In this document: positions 8,202 to 16,802 of the stretch, one piece after another
How positions within the stretch are numbered: the stretch's first letter is position 1
Layout of the letters: each line of letters begins with the position of its first letter
Source of the DNA: Blastococcus saxobsidens
GTDB lineage: Bacteria > Actinomycetota > Actinomycetes > Mycobacteriales > Geodermatophilaceae
Assembly: GCF_002938435.1 (NCBI RefSeq)
Contig: NZ_POQT01000002.1
Span: 62,001 to 126,000 of the forward strand
Reading direction: 5' to 3'
DNA: 64,000 bases
Program-made: the position numbers and the translations under genes
Notes under the pieces: model-generated
Told to the model about the DNA's origin: nothing
Seen by the model: only the letters and a program-made list of their open reading frames with translations
Databases searched by the model: none

Positions 8202-9704
8202 GTGACTTCCGAGCGCAGCGCAGTTCCGGACAGCGCGAACCCCGACGTCGTACTCGTCGGGGCCGGCATCATGAGCGCGACGCTCGCCCAGCTGCTGAAG
8301 GTCGTCGCCCCCAACTGGAGCATCGCCGTCTTCGAGTCCGGCAGCGCCGTCGCGGGCGAGAGCTCCGGCCCCTGGAACAACGCCGGCACCGGGCACGCCG
8401 CCCTCTGCGAGCTCAACTACACGCCTGCCGACGAGAACGGCCGTGTGGACCCGACCAAGGCCGTCACCATCAACGAGCAGTTCCAGGTCTCCCGCCAGTT
8501 CTGGTCGCACCTCGTGCGCAACGGGATGACCGGCTCCCCCAAGGACTTCATCTCCCCGGTCCCGCACCTGAGCTTCGTCACCGGCGAGAAGGGGCGCAGC
8601 TACATGTGCGCCCGGCACTCCGCGCTCGCCGCCCAGCCGCTGTTCGAGGGCCTCCAGTACACCGAGGACCACGCCACGATGGCCGAGTGGCTGCCGCTGA
8701 TGATGGAGGGCCGCGACCCCGAGCAGATCGTCGCCGCCACCCGCTCGGACGCCGGCACCGACGTGAACTTCGGCGCGCTCACCCGCCTCATGCTCGACGA
8801 CGTCGCCCCCAAGGGCGTCAACGTCTACCTCGACCAGCGCGTGCAGGAGCTGGAGAAGGAGTCCGACGGCCGGTGGAAGGTCACTGTCCGTGACACCGGC
8901 TCCGGTGAGGAGATCTCCGTCCGCGCACGGTTCGTCTTCGTCGGCGCCGGCGGTGGCGCCCTTCCGCTGCTGCAGAAGGCCGCGATCCCCGAGATCCGCG
9001 GGTTCGGCGGCTTCCCCGTCAGCGGCCTGTTCCTGCGCACCCGCTCACCGGAGCTGGTCAGCCGGCACCAGGCCAAGGTCTACGGCCAGGCGGCCGTCGG
9101 CGCCCCGCCGATGTCGGTGCCGCACCTGGACCTGCGCCTGATCGACGGCGAGTACTCGCTGCTCTTCGGCCCCTACGCGGGCTTCTCGCCCAAGTTCCTC
9201 AAGGCCGGGTCGATGTTCGACCTGCCCAAGAGCGTCAAGCCCAACAACCTGGGCTCGATGCTCGGGGTCGGCCGCACCGAGCTGGCGCTGACCAAGTACC
9301 TCATCGGCGAGCTCCTCCAGAGCCGCGGCGCCCGGCACAAGACCCTGACCGGCTTCGTGCCCACCGCCGAGCAGGACGACTGGGACATGGTCACCGCCGG
9401 TCAGCGCGTGCAGGTCATCAAGCAGGACCCGAAGACCGGCAAGGGCGTGCTGCAGTTCGGCACCGAGCTGATCGTCGGGAGCGACGGCAGCATCGCCGGC
9501 CTGCTGGGCGCCTCCCCCGGTGCCTCGACCGCCGTCGCCGCGATGCTCACCCTGCTGGAGCGCTGCTTCCCCGAGCGCGTCGATGCCTGGCGCCCGCTGC
9601 TGCAGGAGGCCATCCCCTCCTACGGCCGCTCGCTGGCCACCGACACCGCGCTGCTGGCCCAGGTACGGGCCGACACCATGCAGACCCTGGAGCTGAACGG
9701 CTGA
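8202..9704 (+). CDS. mqo: Malate:quinone oxidoreductase
   Basis: 500 aa, the usual length. GTG 8202 is preferred because a GAGAGG site lies 5 nt upstream and because the FAD-binding segment (NPDVVLVGAGIMSATLAQLL) starts about 16 residues in, as in Mqo. Further family segments are GESSGPWNNAGTGHAALCELNYTP near residue 50 and the C-terminal FGTELIVGSDGSIAGLLGASPGAST. The enzyme is a membrane-associated flavoprotein that oxidises malate to oxaloacetate and passes electrons to menaquinone, feeding the TCA cycle and respiratory chain. It is monocistronic, followed by a strong hairpin. Confidence 0.96.
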   Translation: MTSERSAVPDSANPDVVLVGAGIMSATLAQLLKVVAPNWSIAVFESGSAVAGESSGPWNNAGTGHAALCELNYTPADENGRVDPTKAVTINEQFQVSRQFWSHLVRNGMTGSPKDFISPVPHLSFVTGEKGRSYMCARHSALAAQPLFEGLQYTEDHATMAEWLPLMMEGRDPEQIVAATRSDAGTDVNFGALTRLMLDDVAPKGVNVYLDQRVQELEKESDGRWKVTVRDTGSGEEISVRARFVFVGAGGGALPLLQKAAIPEIRGFGGFPVSGLFLRTRSPELVSRHQAKVYGQAAVGAPPMSVPHLDLRLIDGEYSLLFGPYAGFSPKFLKAGSMFDLPKSVKPNNLGSMLGVGRTELALTKYLIGELLQSRGARHKTLTGFVPTAEQDDWDMVTAGQRVQVIKQDPKTGKGVLQFGTELIVGSDGSIAGLLGASPGASTAVAAMLTLLERCFPERVDAWRPLLQEAIPSYGRSLATDTALLAQVRADTMQTLELNG

Positions 9705-9724
9705 CGCGAGAGCGTTGCCTGCAC

Positions 9725-9768
9725 CGCGCGGAGGGGCCGGTCCCGACCGGGACCGGCCCCTCCGCGCG
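9725..9768. terminator. Bidirectional hairpin between mqo and a small gene
   Basis: Near-perfect inverted repeat (CGCGCGGAGGGGCCGGTCCC and its complement, small loop) filling the gap between two convergent stop codons (9704 and 9769). It can terminate both transcripts. Confidence 0.85.
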
Positions 9769-9867
9769 TCACAGCACGTCGAGGACCAGCAGCAGCACCA
9801 GCGTGAGCAGCGCCGAGATCAGGAGCGAACCCAGGCAGCCGAGCCGGCTGCTGAAGAGGAAGAACAT
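9769..9867 (-). CDS. 32-aa single-helix membrane micropeptide
   Basis: ATG 9867 to TGA 9769 encodes MFFLFSSRLGCLGSLLISAL followed by LTLVLLLVLDVL. It has a short polar N-terminus with one cysteine, then one hydrophobic helix. From memory, similar very short proteins (MxFxFSxRLGCLGSLLxS pattern) are common in actinobacteria, which is why I call it real despite its size. The gene ends exactly where the mqo terminator hairpin begins, so it has its own boundary. Function is unknown. A GTG directly upstream (9870) could equally be the start. Confidence 0.6.
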   Translation of the reverse strand: MFFLFSSRLGCLGSLLISALLTLVLLLVLDVL

Positions 9868-10131
9868 CACCCGGTCGTGCCCAGCGGCCCCTCGGGCGCA
9901 CACACTGTGTGCCGGGCGTCACCCCTGCACCCGCCGGACCACCCGTTCAGGGGATCGCGGACGGCTGCGGCGGTTACGTACGGTCATCGTCGTTCCGGTC
10001 GGATGCTCCACCACGTCCTCCGTCCGCCGCATCGTCCGCCCCAGCGCCCCGGCGCCCCGGCGGGTACGACCCCGGCCCGGCTGACCCGTTCCCCCCGGGG
10101 CAGCCGGGCCGGCTTCTTGCCGGGGCGGACG

Positions 10132-11001
10132 TCACGCGCCGCCGCACACCCGTCGCACGAGGTCCCCCAGCGCCACGCGGAGGGCGTCGTCCACCGGCAG
10201 GTCGACGACGACGGGCGAGGCGTCGCCGATCGCGACCTCCAGCGGGAAGACGTAGGGCTGCTTGGTCTCCGTGAGCACGTGCGGCTCGCACGTCGCCGGC
10301 CGAAACGTGAGGGGCACGGCCGTGGCTCCGGCGTCCGCCTCGAGCCGTGCGGGCAGTTCCCCAGCCTCGACGTCGACCAGCACGCTCCGGCCGATGCGCC
10401 CGACCGTCAGCGGCTCGTCCCCGCCCGTGCGGCGCAGCGCGAGCCGCCCGGTGAGCTGCTCCTCACCCGCCTCCAGGACGGTCACCGCGAGTTCGGCCAC
10501 CGCGGCAACCGCCTCGCCCGCGCACTCCTGGGCGTGCACCCGCGCGGGCACGTCGCCGGTCAACGGCACGGTCACCTCCTCGGCCGGGCCGTCCCCGCGG
10601 ACGACGGCGAGCCGCGCGGCCGCCGGCTCCGGCGCGACCGCGCAGTCCGGCCGGCCGTACGGCGCCGGAAGATCGATCACCCGGCCGCGTACGAACTCCG
10701 CCGTCACCGGCGTGGGCGGCAGCGGGGCGAGGCCGGGCACCGCGAGCGCCACCGCCCGCACGCCGAACGGCTCGTTCCCGGTGGCGGTGATCCGCACCTG
10801 GAACCGGCCACCCACCGCCTCGTCGGTGCGCAGCAGCACCGCCTCGGCGGCGATCCCCGGCGCCGGCGGCAGGGACGGCGAGGAGGACGACGTCGAGAAG
10901 GACGACGGCGAGGACGCACGCTCCCCGTCCGGTGCGCCGGGCGACGTGGCGCAGGAACCCAGGGCGAACGGCAGCGCCACCAGCACCGCCGGCCGCCGCA
11001 T
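10132..11001 (-). CDS. Putative secreted lipoprotein, unknown function
   Basis: 289 aa. The N-terminal signal MRRPAVLVALPFALGSC ends in a lipobox-like LGSC (Cys17), followed by a Ser/Pro-rich linker to about residue 45. Two cysteines in the mature part (GRPDCAV, AQECAGE) and one near the C-terminus may form disulfides. No family recognised. Its start is 42 nt downstream of the Rieske gene's stop on the same strand, so the two may be co-transcribed. Confidence 0.65.
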   Translation of the reverse strand: MRRPAVLVALPFALGSCATSPGAPDGERASSPSSFSTSSSSPSLPPAPGIAAEAVLLRTDEAVGGRFQVRITATGNEPFGVRAVALAVPGLAPLPPTPVTAEFVRGRVIDLPAPYGRPDCAVAPEPAAARLAVVRGDGPAEEVTVPLTGDVPARVHAQECAGEAVAAVAELAVTVLEAGEEQLTGRLALRRTGGDEPLTVGRIGRSVLVDVEAGELPARLEADAGATAVPLTFRPATCEPHVLTETKQPYVFPLEVAIGDASPVVVDLPVDDALRVALGDLVRRVCGGA

Positions 11002-11043
11002 GGCCCGGCAGCCTAGGACCGCCGGGCCCGCGGCGGCAGAGCC

Positions 11044-11919
11044 TCAGCGGTGCCGGCTGGGGACGCGCGCCATGACGTGGCCCGCCTCCATACGGACCTC
11101 GAGCTTCTCCTGGGGGTTGGCGGCCGGGCCGCGGCGGGGCTCGCCGTTGTCGAGGTCGAAGGCCGACCCGTGCCACGGGCAGACCAGGCACTCCGAGCCA
11201 CGCACGGTCTCCACGGTGCCCTCGTCGAGCGGTCCCGACAGGTGCGAGCAGGCGGCCACGAAGACGTCGACCCGCCCGCTGCGACGGATGACGGCCAGCG
11301 GCACCGCCATGCTGCCGCCCTTGCCGGAGCGCATCGCCGGGCGCCCCTCCGGCAGGTCGTCGAGCGGCCCGAGGTCGAGCCAGTCGGTCGACAGGGCGCG
11401 CACGGCCGTCGCCGCGTGGGAGGCGCCGGAGGACTGGGCGTAGGACATGTGCCCGCCGATGGCCGCCGAGCTCCCGGCGAGGCCCAGACCGCCGTAGGAC
11501 AGCAGCCGACCGAGGCCGCCGCGCCCCGCGCCGCGCGCGACCAGCGATCCCACGTACAGCCCGAGAGCGGCGGTGTTCAGCACCGCGTGCAGGGCGCCCA
11601 GGCGGCGGACACCGGTCCCCTGCTCCGACCAGTCGGCCGCGCCCGAGAGCGCGGCGGGCACGGCGGCGGCCACGCCGGCGCCGATCAGCACCGTGGCGGC
11701 CGGCCGCAGCCGCGGAACGGCGTCGAGGAGGCCGGCGGACACCCAGCTGCCCACCGGGACCTGCACGAGGACCGGGTGGAGGGGGTGCCCCAGCCAGGTG
11801 CCGTGCAGGACGTCCTTCACGGCGCTGGGCATGCCCTGCACGGCGCGCCGGGCCGGCTCCATGGCCTTGTCGACGGCCGACACGTCCGCGATGCGGTCCA
11901 GGAAACCCATGAGGCTCAT
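11044..11919 (-). CDS. DUF2231 membrane protein fused to a Rieske [2Fe-2S] domain
   Basis: 291 aa. The N-terminal half (GTWLGHPLHPVLVQVPVGSW, then several hydrophobic helices to about residue 165) matches DUF2231 membrane domains. The C-terminal half is a Rieske ferredoxin-like domain with both cluster motifs, CSHLSGPL (C-x-H) and CLVCPWHGSAFDL (C-x2-H). All four ligands are intact. It is probably a membrane-anchored electron-transfer protein; partner unknown. The start ATG at 11919 has a further in-frame Met (MSLM). Confidence 0.85.
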   Translation of the reverse strand: MSLMGFLDRIADVSAVDKAMEPARRAVQGMPSAVKDVLHGTWLGHPLHPVLVQVPVGSWVSAGLLDAVPRLRPAATVLIGAGVAAAVPAALSGAADWSEQGTGVRRLGALHAVLNTAALGLYVGSLVARGAGRGGLGRLLSYGGLGLAGSSAAIGGHMSYAQSSGASHAATAVRALSTDWLDLGPLDDLPEGRPAMRSGKGGSMAVPLAVIRRSGRVDVFVAACSHLSGPLDEGTVETVRGSECLVCPWHGSAFDLDNGEPRRGPAANPQEKLEVRMEAGHVMARVPSRHR

Positions 11920-12060
11920 GGCCGCCCCCTACCCCCGACCGCGCGGCTCGACTCACGACCGCGGCTGCGGACTCACAGGCAACGGTGAGCAAGGACACGG
12001 GTGGATCCCAGTGACGACCGGCATGTTCAGGCGTGACAGGGGTTATGCCGGAGAGGAGCC

Positions 12061-12627
12061 TTGACCCTGCTCACCCACGACGACCCGTCCGACTGCCGAA
12101 GGATCCCCGTGACCAGCCCGTCCCTGCTCCGCCGCGGCCACGCCGCCGACGCGTTCGGCGACCTGTCCCGGGCCACGGCGCGATGGGCGCAGGACACCGC
12201 CCCCCGGCTGACGACGCGACTGGGCCGGGACGACACCACGGCGCAGTTCCTGCGCTTCGTGCTCGTCGGCGCCGTGACCACGGCGGTCTACGCCCTCCTG
12301 TTCGTGACCCTGCGCGGCGGCGGCTACCTGCCCGCCCACCTGGTGGCGACGGGCGTCTCCACGGTGCTGGCCAACGAGCTGCACCGCCGGCGGACGTTCC
12401 GGGCCGAGGAGCGCGTGCACTGGTTGACCGCCCAGTGGGAGGCCGGCGGCGTCACCGTCCTCGGTCTGCTGGCGACGAGCACGGCACTGGGCCTGCTGGA
12501 GGCGCTGACCGAGACCGCGCACCTCGGCCTGCAGATCGCGACCGTCGCGGTCGTCACGGGGTTCATCGGGCTGATGCGTTTCCTCGCGCTGCGCTGGATC
12601 TTCCGTCCCGCCACCACCTCGGGCTGA
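12061..12627 (+). CDS. GtrA-family four-helix membrane protein
   Basis: 188 aa from TTG 12061 (GAGAGGAG 5 nt upstream). GTG 12109 with AAGGA upstream is an equally good start and would remove 16 residues. From about residue 60 the GtrA pattern appears: FLRFVLVGAVTTAVYALLF, ANELHRRRTF and a final GLMRFLALRWIFRP. These proteins help move lipid-linked sugars or polysaccharide precursors across the membrane. No glycosyltransferase is adjacent. Confidence 0.8.
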   Translation: MTLLTHDDPSDCRRIPVTSPSLLRRGHAADAFGDLSRATARWAQDTAPRLTTRLGRDDTTAQFLRFVLVGAVTTAVYALLFVTLRGGGYLPAHLVATGVSTVLANELHRRRTFRAEERVHWLTAQWEAGGVTVLGLLATSTALGLLEALTETAHLGLQIATVAVVTGFIGLMRFLALRWIFRPATTSG

Positions 12628-12673
12628 TCGCGCCGCGCTGAGGACCGGGCCGGTCAGCGATAGCCTTGCCCGG

Positions 12674-14218
12674 GTGACCGAGCCGAGCCCGCGCCGTTCC
12701 CCGTGGCCCGGCCACGCCCGCCGGGCCGGCCGGTGGGCCGCCCGCATCGGCCTCGCACTGGGCGGCGCCCTCGTCGCCGTACTGCTGTTCGCCCGCACGG
12801 ACGCCGCGATCGGGCCGTTCGACGCGAGCCTGGCGTTCCGGCCGGCGGGCGGCGGCGCCCAGGTGTCCGTGCCGCCGCTGGGCGCCCTGGCGGTCGACGT
12901 GTACGACGGGCCGCTCCGCCTCGACGTCGCCCTCCAGCGGGTGGACCAGGACCGGGCCCAGGCCCTGGCCAGCGACCCGGTGAAGCTCGCCGGCGTCGTC
13001 GACCGGGTGACGGAGGACCTGCAGGGCGCGGTCGTCCGCCTCGTCTGGCTGACGGCCTTCTGGGCCCTCGCCGGAGGCGCGCTCACCTCCTGGGCGGTGC
13101 TCCACCGCCGCCGGGAGCCGCTGATCGCCCTCGGCCTCACCACGGCCGTGCTCGCCGGCACCGGGACGGTCGCGGCGGCCACCTGGCGCCCCGAGGCGCT
13201 CTCCCAGCCGACCTACACCGGCCTCCTGGTCAACGCCAACAGCCTGATCGGCAGCGCCGAGGACATCGTCGCCCGGTTCGACGCCTACCGGGCCTCCCTC
13301 GAGGACCTGGTGTCCAACGTCGGCACGCTCTACGCCACGCTCTCCGCCCTGCCGGCACCATCGGAGACCGACACGGTGGCACTGCTGCACGTGTCCGACA
13401 TCCACCTCAACCCGGCCGGCTTCGACCTCATGGAGCAGGTGGCCGAGAAGTTCGCCGTCGACGGGGTCCTGGACACCGGCGACATCACCGACTGGGGGAG
13501 CGAGCCGGAGAACCGCCTGCTCCCGTCCGTGAGCGACCTCGAGGTGCCCTACGTCTTCATCCGGGGCAATCACGACTCCGCCGTCACCGCGGCCCTGCTG
13601 GCGGCGCAACCGAACGTCACCGTGCTGGACGACTCGGACGTCACCGTCGCCGGCATCCGGATCGTCGGGACCCCCGACCCCCGGTTCACCCCCGACAAGA
13701 GCACCGGCGACGACGACGCCGGCCCCGAGGTCCTGATCGAGTCCGGCGAGGAGCTGGCCGAGGTGGCGGCCGATCTGGACACCCCCGCGGCGGTGGCGCT
13801 GGTGCACGACCCCAAGCAGGCCCCGCCGTTGGACGGCATCGTCCCGCTCGTGCTGGCCGGGCACACCCACGACCGGGACGTGTCGGTCCTGGACGGGGGC
13901 ACCCGCCTGATGGTGCAGGGGTCCACGGGGGGCGCCGGGTTGCGCGCCCTGCAGGGCGAGTACCCCGAGCCGCTGACCTGCACGGTGCTGTACCTGGACC
14001 CGGACACCGGGGCCCTGCGGGCCTACGACGAGATCACCCTCGGTGGTCTGGGCCAGACCGACGTCACGGTGCAGCGGACGCTGCTCCCCGTCGCCGCCGG
14101 TGGCGGCAGCGCGGAGGGGGAGGACACCACCGACGGCAGCGTCCCCCAGGACGGCGTCCCGCAGGAGGGCGTCGGGACGACGGGCCTCCCTTCGGCGCCT
14201 TCCTCCCCGCCCGGGTGA
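12674..14218 (+). CDS. Membrane-anchored calcineurin-like metallophosphoesterase
   Basis: 514 aa from GTG. There is a signal-anchor helix at about residues 24-42 and a second hydrophobic pair around 120-170. The soluble catalytic domain has all dinuclear-metal motifs: HVSDIHLN (DxH), DTGDITDWG (GDxxD-like), RGNHDS (GNHD), ALVHDP and LAGHTHDR (GHTH). The Ser/Asp/Gly-rich C-terminus is probably disordered. It likely acts outside the membrane on a phosphodiester. Substrate is unknown. It lies 46 bp after gtrA and 23 bp before a lipoprotein gene, all co-directional. Confidence 0.86.
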   Translation: MTEPSPRRSPWPGHARRAGRWAARIGLALGGALVAVLLFARTDAAIGPFDASLAFRPAGGGAQVSVPPLGALAVDVYDGPLRLDVALQRVDQDRAQALASDPVKLAGVVDRVTEDLQGAVVRLVWLTAFWALAGGALTSWAVLHRRREPLIALGLTTAVLAGTGTVAAATWRPEALSQPTYTGLLVNANSLIGSAEDIVARFDAYRASLEDLVSNVGTLYATLSALPAPSETDTVALLHVSDIHLNPAGFDLMEQVAEKFAVDGVLDTGDITDWGSEPENRLLPSVSDLEVPYVFIRGNHDSAVTAALLAAQPNVTVLDDSDVTVAGIRIVGTPDPRFTPDKSTGDDDAGPEVLIESGEELAEVAADLDTPAAVALVHDPKQAPPLDGIVPLVLAGHTHDRDVSVLDGGTRLMVQGSTGGAGLRALQGEYPEPLTCTVLYLDPDTGALRAYDEITLGGLGQTDVTVQRTLLPVAAGGGSAEGEDTTDGSVPQDGVPQEGVGTTGLPSAPSSPPG

Positions 14219-14241
14219 GCGCGCGGCCCTAGGCTGCGGGC

Positions 14242-14562
14242 ATGTCGACGACCCGCGCCGCCCGCCTGGCCGGCGGCCTGCTCGCCGGCGGCCTCCTGCT
14301 GACCGGCTGCTCCTTCACCTCAGAGAACGTCTCCTGCTCGGGAGGGTCCTGCTCGGTGACCCTCACGGGCGACGGCGCCCAGGCGGAGATCCTGAACACC
14401 ACGCTCACCTTCGGCGGGGTCCAGGACGGCAGGGCCACCCTCAGCGTGGGCGGTGCCAGCGTCTCCTGCGGCGAGGGCGAGAGCGTGTCCGCAGGCCCGC
14501 TGCAGCTGGCCTGCTCCGGCATCACGGAGGACTCGGTGGAGCTCACCGCCAGCGTGAACTGA
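14242..14562 (+). CDS. Small secreted lipoprotein
   Basis: 106 aa. The signal LAGGLLAGGLLLTGC ends in a canonical lipobox (LTGC), then a short Cys-containing beta-rich domain (five further cysteines). No family recognised. Same strand and 23 bp behind the metallophosphoesterase, so possibly one transcript. The last codons lie inside a 17-bp tandem duplication that continues past the stop. Confidence 0.65.
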   Translation: MSTTRAARLAGGLLAGGLLLTGCSFTSENVSCSGGSCSVTLTGDGAQAEILNTTLTFGGVQDGRATLSVGGASVSCGEGESVSAGPLQLACSGITEDSVELTASVN

Positions 14563-14578
14563 CCGCCAGCGTGAACCG
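14545..14578 (+). repeat. 17-bp tandem duplication across a stop codon
   Basis: ACCGCCAGCGTGAACTG at 14545 is followed directly by ACCGCCAGCGTGAACCG at 14562. The first copy contains the end of the lipoprotein gene (ASVN stop); the second is untranslated. Confidence 0.85.
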
Positions 14579-14587
14579 GGCTCCGGC

Positions 14588-15211
14588 TCAGCCGGCGTGG
14601 GCGACCTCGACGACCAGGCGCGTGGGCCCCTCCAGCAGATATGCCCGGAACGGCCGCGCGGCCCGAGCTCCGATGAACGCCGACGTCACACCCTCGTACG
14701 TACCCGCGAACACGACCTCCGTGACGCTGCCGGTACCGGCAGCGGTCAGCGGGGCCTCGGCGGCATATTCCTCGACGCCGGTGTCATAGGGATATCCGGC
14801 GCCGGAGATGCGTACCTGCAGGATCACGTCGCCGGCCACCGGCACGGGGGCGCCGCTGCCATCCTGAGTCGCCTCCTCCACGTACCGGACGTCCCAACCC
14901 GGTGACCCGGCACCCCCGAGCTCGAACACCACCCGGTCGAACCCCGGCTGGGCCGCCAGGCGAACAGCACCGACGGTCAAGCGAGCGTCCTCCGACGGCT
15001 CGGCGGTGCCCGGCTCGGTGTCGCCGCGAAAGCTCGACACCGGAGCTTCGCTCTCCGCCTCGGTGGTGGGTGCGCTGGAGTTCGAGCTGCTGCTGGAGAC
15101 CGCTCCACCCGTCGAGGCCGCCGTGTCGGAACGCCCCTCCCCGGCACAGCCGGTGAGCAGGGTCAGCGAGGCGAGCAGGGCCGGAAGGGCGAGCCGTCGA
15201 ATGGAGGACAC
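14588..15211 (-). CDS. Secreted lipoprotein with AMIN-like domain
   Basis: 207 aa from GTG 15211. The start was placed so that the signal SSIRRLALPALLASLTLLTGC (lipobox LTGC) is N-terminal; longer upstream starts would bury it. A Ser/Thr-rich linker precedes a beta-rich domain with GFDRVVFELGGAGSPGWDVRYV and a terminal PTRLVVEVAH, the pattern of actinobacterial AMIN-like lipoproteins. It is likely cell-envelope associated; ligand unknown. Convergent with the preceding lipoprotein gene. Confidence 0.75.
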   Translation of the reverse strand: MSSIRRLALPALLASLTLLTGCAGEGRSDTAASTGGAVSSSSSNSSAPTTEAESEAPVSSFRGDTEPGTAEPSEDARLTVGAVRLAAQPGFDRVVFELGGAGSPGWDVRYVEEATQDGSGAPVPVAGDVILQVRISGAGYPYDTGVEEYAAEAPLTAAGTGSVTEVVFAGTYEGVTSAFIGARAARPFRAYLLEGPTRLVVEVAHAG

Positions 15212-15293
15212 GGGGCCAGCCTCGCATCTGGAACCCCCCGGTAAGAGGAGGCGCGGGGGCATGTATTGTTCTCGCTGCCCCCGGCGAACGAGA

Positions 15294-15366
15294 GCCCTCA
15301 TCGTCTAGCGGTCCAGGACGCCGCCCTTTCAAGGCGGTAGCACGGGTTCGAACCCCGTTGGGGGCA
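15294..15366 (+). tRNA. tRNA-Glu (anticodon TTC)
   Basis: 73 nt. The acceptor GCCCTCA pairs with TGGGGGC, the discriminator is A, the anticodon loop CTTTCAA gives TTC, and the T-arm GGGTTCGAACCCC is intact. First of three clustered tRNA genes. Confidence 0.95.
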
Positions 15367-15382
15367 CGATGCACCACAGCAA

Positions 15383-15456
15383 GGCCCTGTAGCGCAGTTG
15401 GTTAGCGCGCCGCCCTGTCACGGCGGAGGTCGCGGGTTCGAGTCCCGTCAGGGTCG
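15383..15456 (+). tRNA. tRNA-Asp (anticodon GTC)
   Basis: 74 nt. The acceptor GGCCCTG pairs with CAGGGTC, the discriminator is G, and the anticodon loop CTGTCAC gives GTC. It lies 16 nt after tRNA-Glu. Confidence 0.95.
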
Positions 15457-15479
15457 CTCTCCGGTGGAGCCACCGGGAG

Positions 15480-15553
15480 GGGCAGGTAGCTCAGTTGGTA
15501 CGAGCGCTCGCCTGAAAAGTGAGAGGTCGGCGGTTCGACCCCGCCCCTGCCCA
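15480..15553 (+). tRNA. tRNA-Phe (anticodon GAA)
   Basis: 74 nt. The acceptor GGGCAGG pairs with CCTGCCC, the discriminator is A, and the anticodon loop CTGAAAA gives GAA. Last of the Glu-Asp-Phe cluster, which is typical of actinobacteria. Confidence 0.95.
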
Positions 15554-15563
15554 CCCTCTGCGA

Positions 15564-15592
15564 ACGGGCTCGGCGCGACGCGCCGGGCCCGT
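15564..15592. terminator. Hairpin terminator after the tRNA cluster
   Basis: ACGGGC-T-CGGCGCG / CGCGCCG-G-GCCCGT stem, 10 nt after tRNA-Phe and 10 nt before the convergent stop of the glycosyltransferase-like gene. Confidence 0.75.
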
Positions 15593-15601
15593 CGTCGCAT
15601 C

Positions 15602-16639
15602 TCAGGACCAGCTGCGGTCCGCCGCCACCTGCGCGTAGACCTCGGCGTGCACCTGCCGCACGGCGGCCCGCTGCTCGGCCCGCCAGGCCCGGTCGGCCGG
15701 ACGAGGCATCGGGCGGGCCAGGGAGGCACCGATCGCCGCGGTGAGCGACACGGCGTCCAGCCCGTCGCGGTCGTCGTTGCCGTAGGTCACGACCTCCGAC
15801 CACTGGTGGGCGAACCAGCCACAGCTCGGCGCCACCACCCGCGTGCCCACGTCCCGGCAGATCTCCAGGTCCCGCGAGTGCGTGCCGCACCGCTCGGGGA
15901 GGACGGCGACGTGCAGCTGCTGCAGCTGGGCGACCCAGTCCGCGGTACCGAAGCGGACCAGCTCGAGCCGGCCGCCGTCGGCCAGCTCGACGATCGCGGG
16001 GTCCAGGGCGGGCGCCTCCGCCTCCTCGACGAGCACGCGCAGCCGCCCGCCACCGGACACCGCACCGGAGAGCGCCGCCCGCACCAGCCCGACCGGGTCG
16101 GGCACCGCGGCGGACGCCTCTCCGACCCGCACACCCACCAGCCCGCGCTCGGCACCCAGCTCGGGGTCCGCCGCACAGATCGATGGGTGCGCGACCACGA
16201 TGGCGGTCCGGCCGTACCGCTCGGCGATGTCGTCGGCCGCCCCCGGCGTCAGCGTCAGCACCACCTCGGCCGTGGCCAGCACGGCGGCCACGGCGCCGTC
16301 GCGCCCCCCGGCCGGCGCGCCCGCAGGATCCCGCAGCTGGTGCACCGTGACGACCAGCGGGACGCCGAGGCGCTGCAGCGCCTCCGCCCACGGCTCCATG
16401 GCCGCATCGTCCAGGTGGCCGTGACCGGCGTGCAGGTGCACCACGTCGAGGTCGCGGGTGTGCGCCGTCAGGTGGGCGATGTCGAGCCAGGGGCTGCCCT
16501 GGTCGTCGCCCCCGAGACGGGTCACGCCGTCCGGGAGGACCGCGTCGACGTAGGGATCACGGTGCGGGATGGTGACCACCCGGACGCCTGCGCCCAGGCC
16601 TTCGGGCAGCCCGGCGTCCGGGGGTTGTGCGGGGCTCAC
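15602..16639 (-). CDS. Putative glycosyltransferase (GT-B-like), unknown acceptor
   Basis: About 345 aa from GTG 16639. This start is chosen because the residues just after it (GLGAGVRVVTIPHRDPYVDAV) resemble a GT-B N-terminal Rossmann strand, while upstream codons are Arg-rich non-coding-like. It contains LDVVHLHAGHGHLDD and GVPLVVTVHQLRDP, the N-domain pattern of glycosyltransferase family 4 proteins, and a late CRDVGTRVVAPSCGW resembling the donor-binding region. No classical EX7E is obvious, so the assignment is moderate. Confidence 0.6.
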   Translation of the reverse strand: MSPAQPPDAGLPEGLGAGVRVVTIPHRDPYVDAVLPDGVTRLGGDDQGSPWLDIAHLTAHTRDLDVVHLHAGHGHLDDAAMEPWAEALQRLGVPLVVTVHQLRDPAGAPAGGRDGAVAAVLATAEVVLTLTPGAADDIAERYGRTAIVVAHPSICAADPELGAERGLVGVRVGEASAAVPDPVGLVRAALSGAVSGGGRLRVLVEEAEAPALDPAIVELADGGRLELVRFGTADWVAQLQQLHVAVLPERCGTHSRDLEICRDVGTRVVAPSCGWFAHQWSEVVTYGNDDRDGLDAVSLTAAIGASLARPMPRPADRAWRAEQRAAVRQVHAEVYAQVAADRSWS

Positions 16640-16802
16640 GCGGCGGTGCGTCTCCTCGTGCGGTCGAGCTTCGCGACAGCACGGTGTCGCTCGACGTCCT
16701 GGGACCCGGCTGGTGGTCGAACCGGTTCTGGGCTCGCTACCCCGCCGGATCGGCGCCCAACCCGTGAGCAACTCCATCGTGTGAGGCGGCGTGTCGCTCC
16801 GG

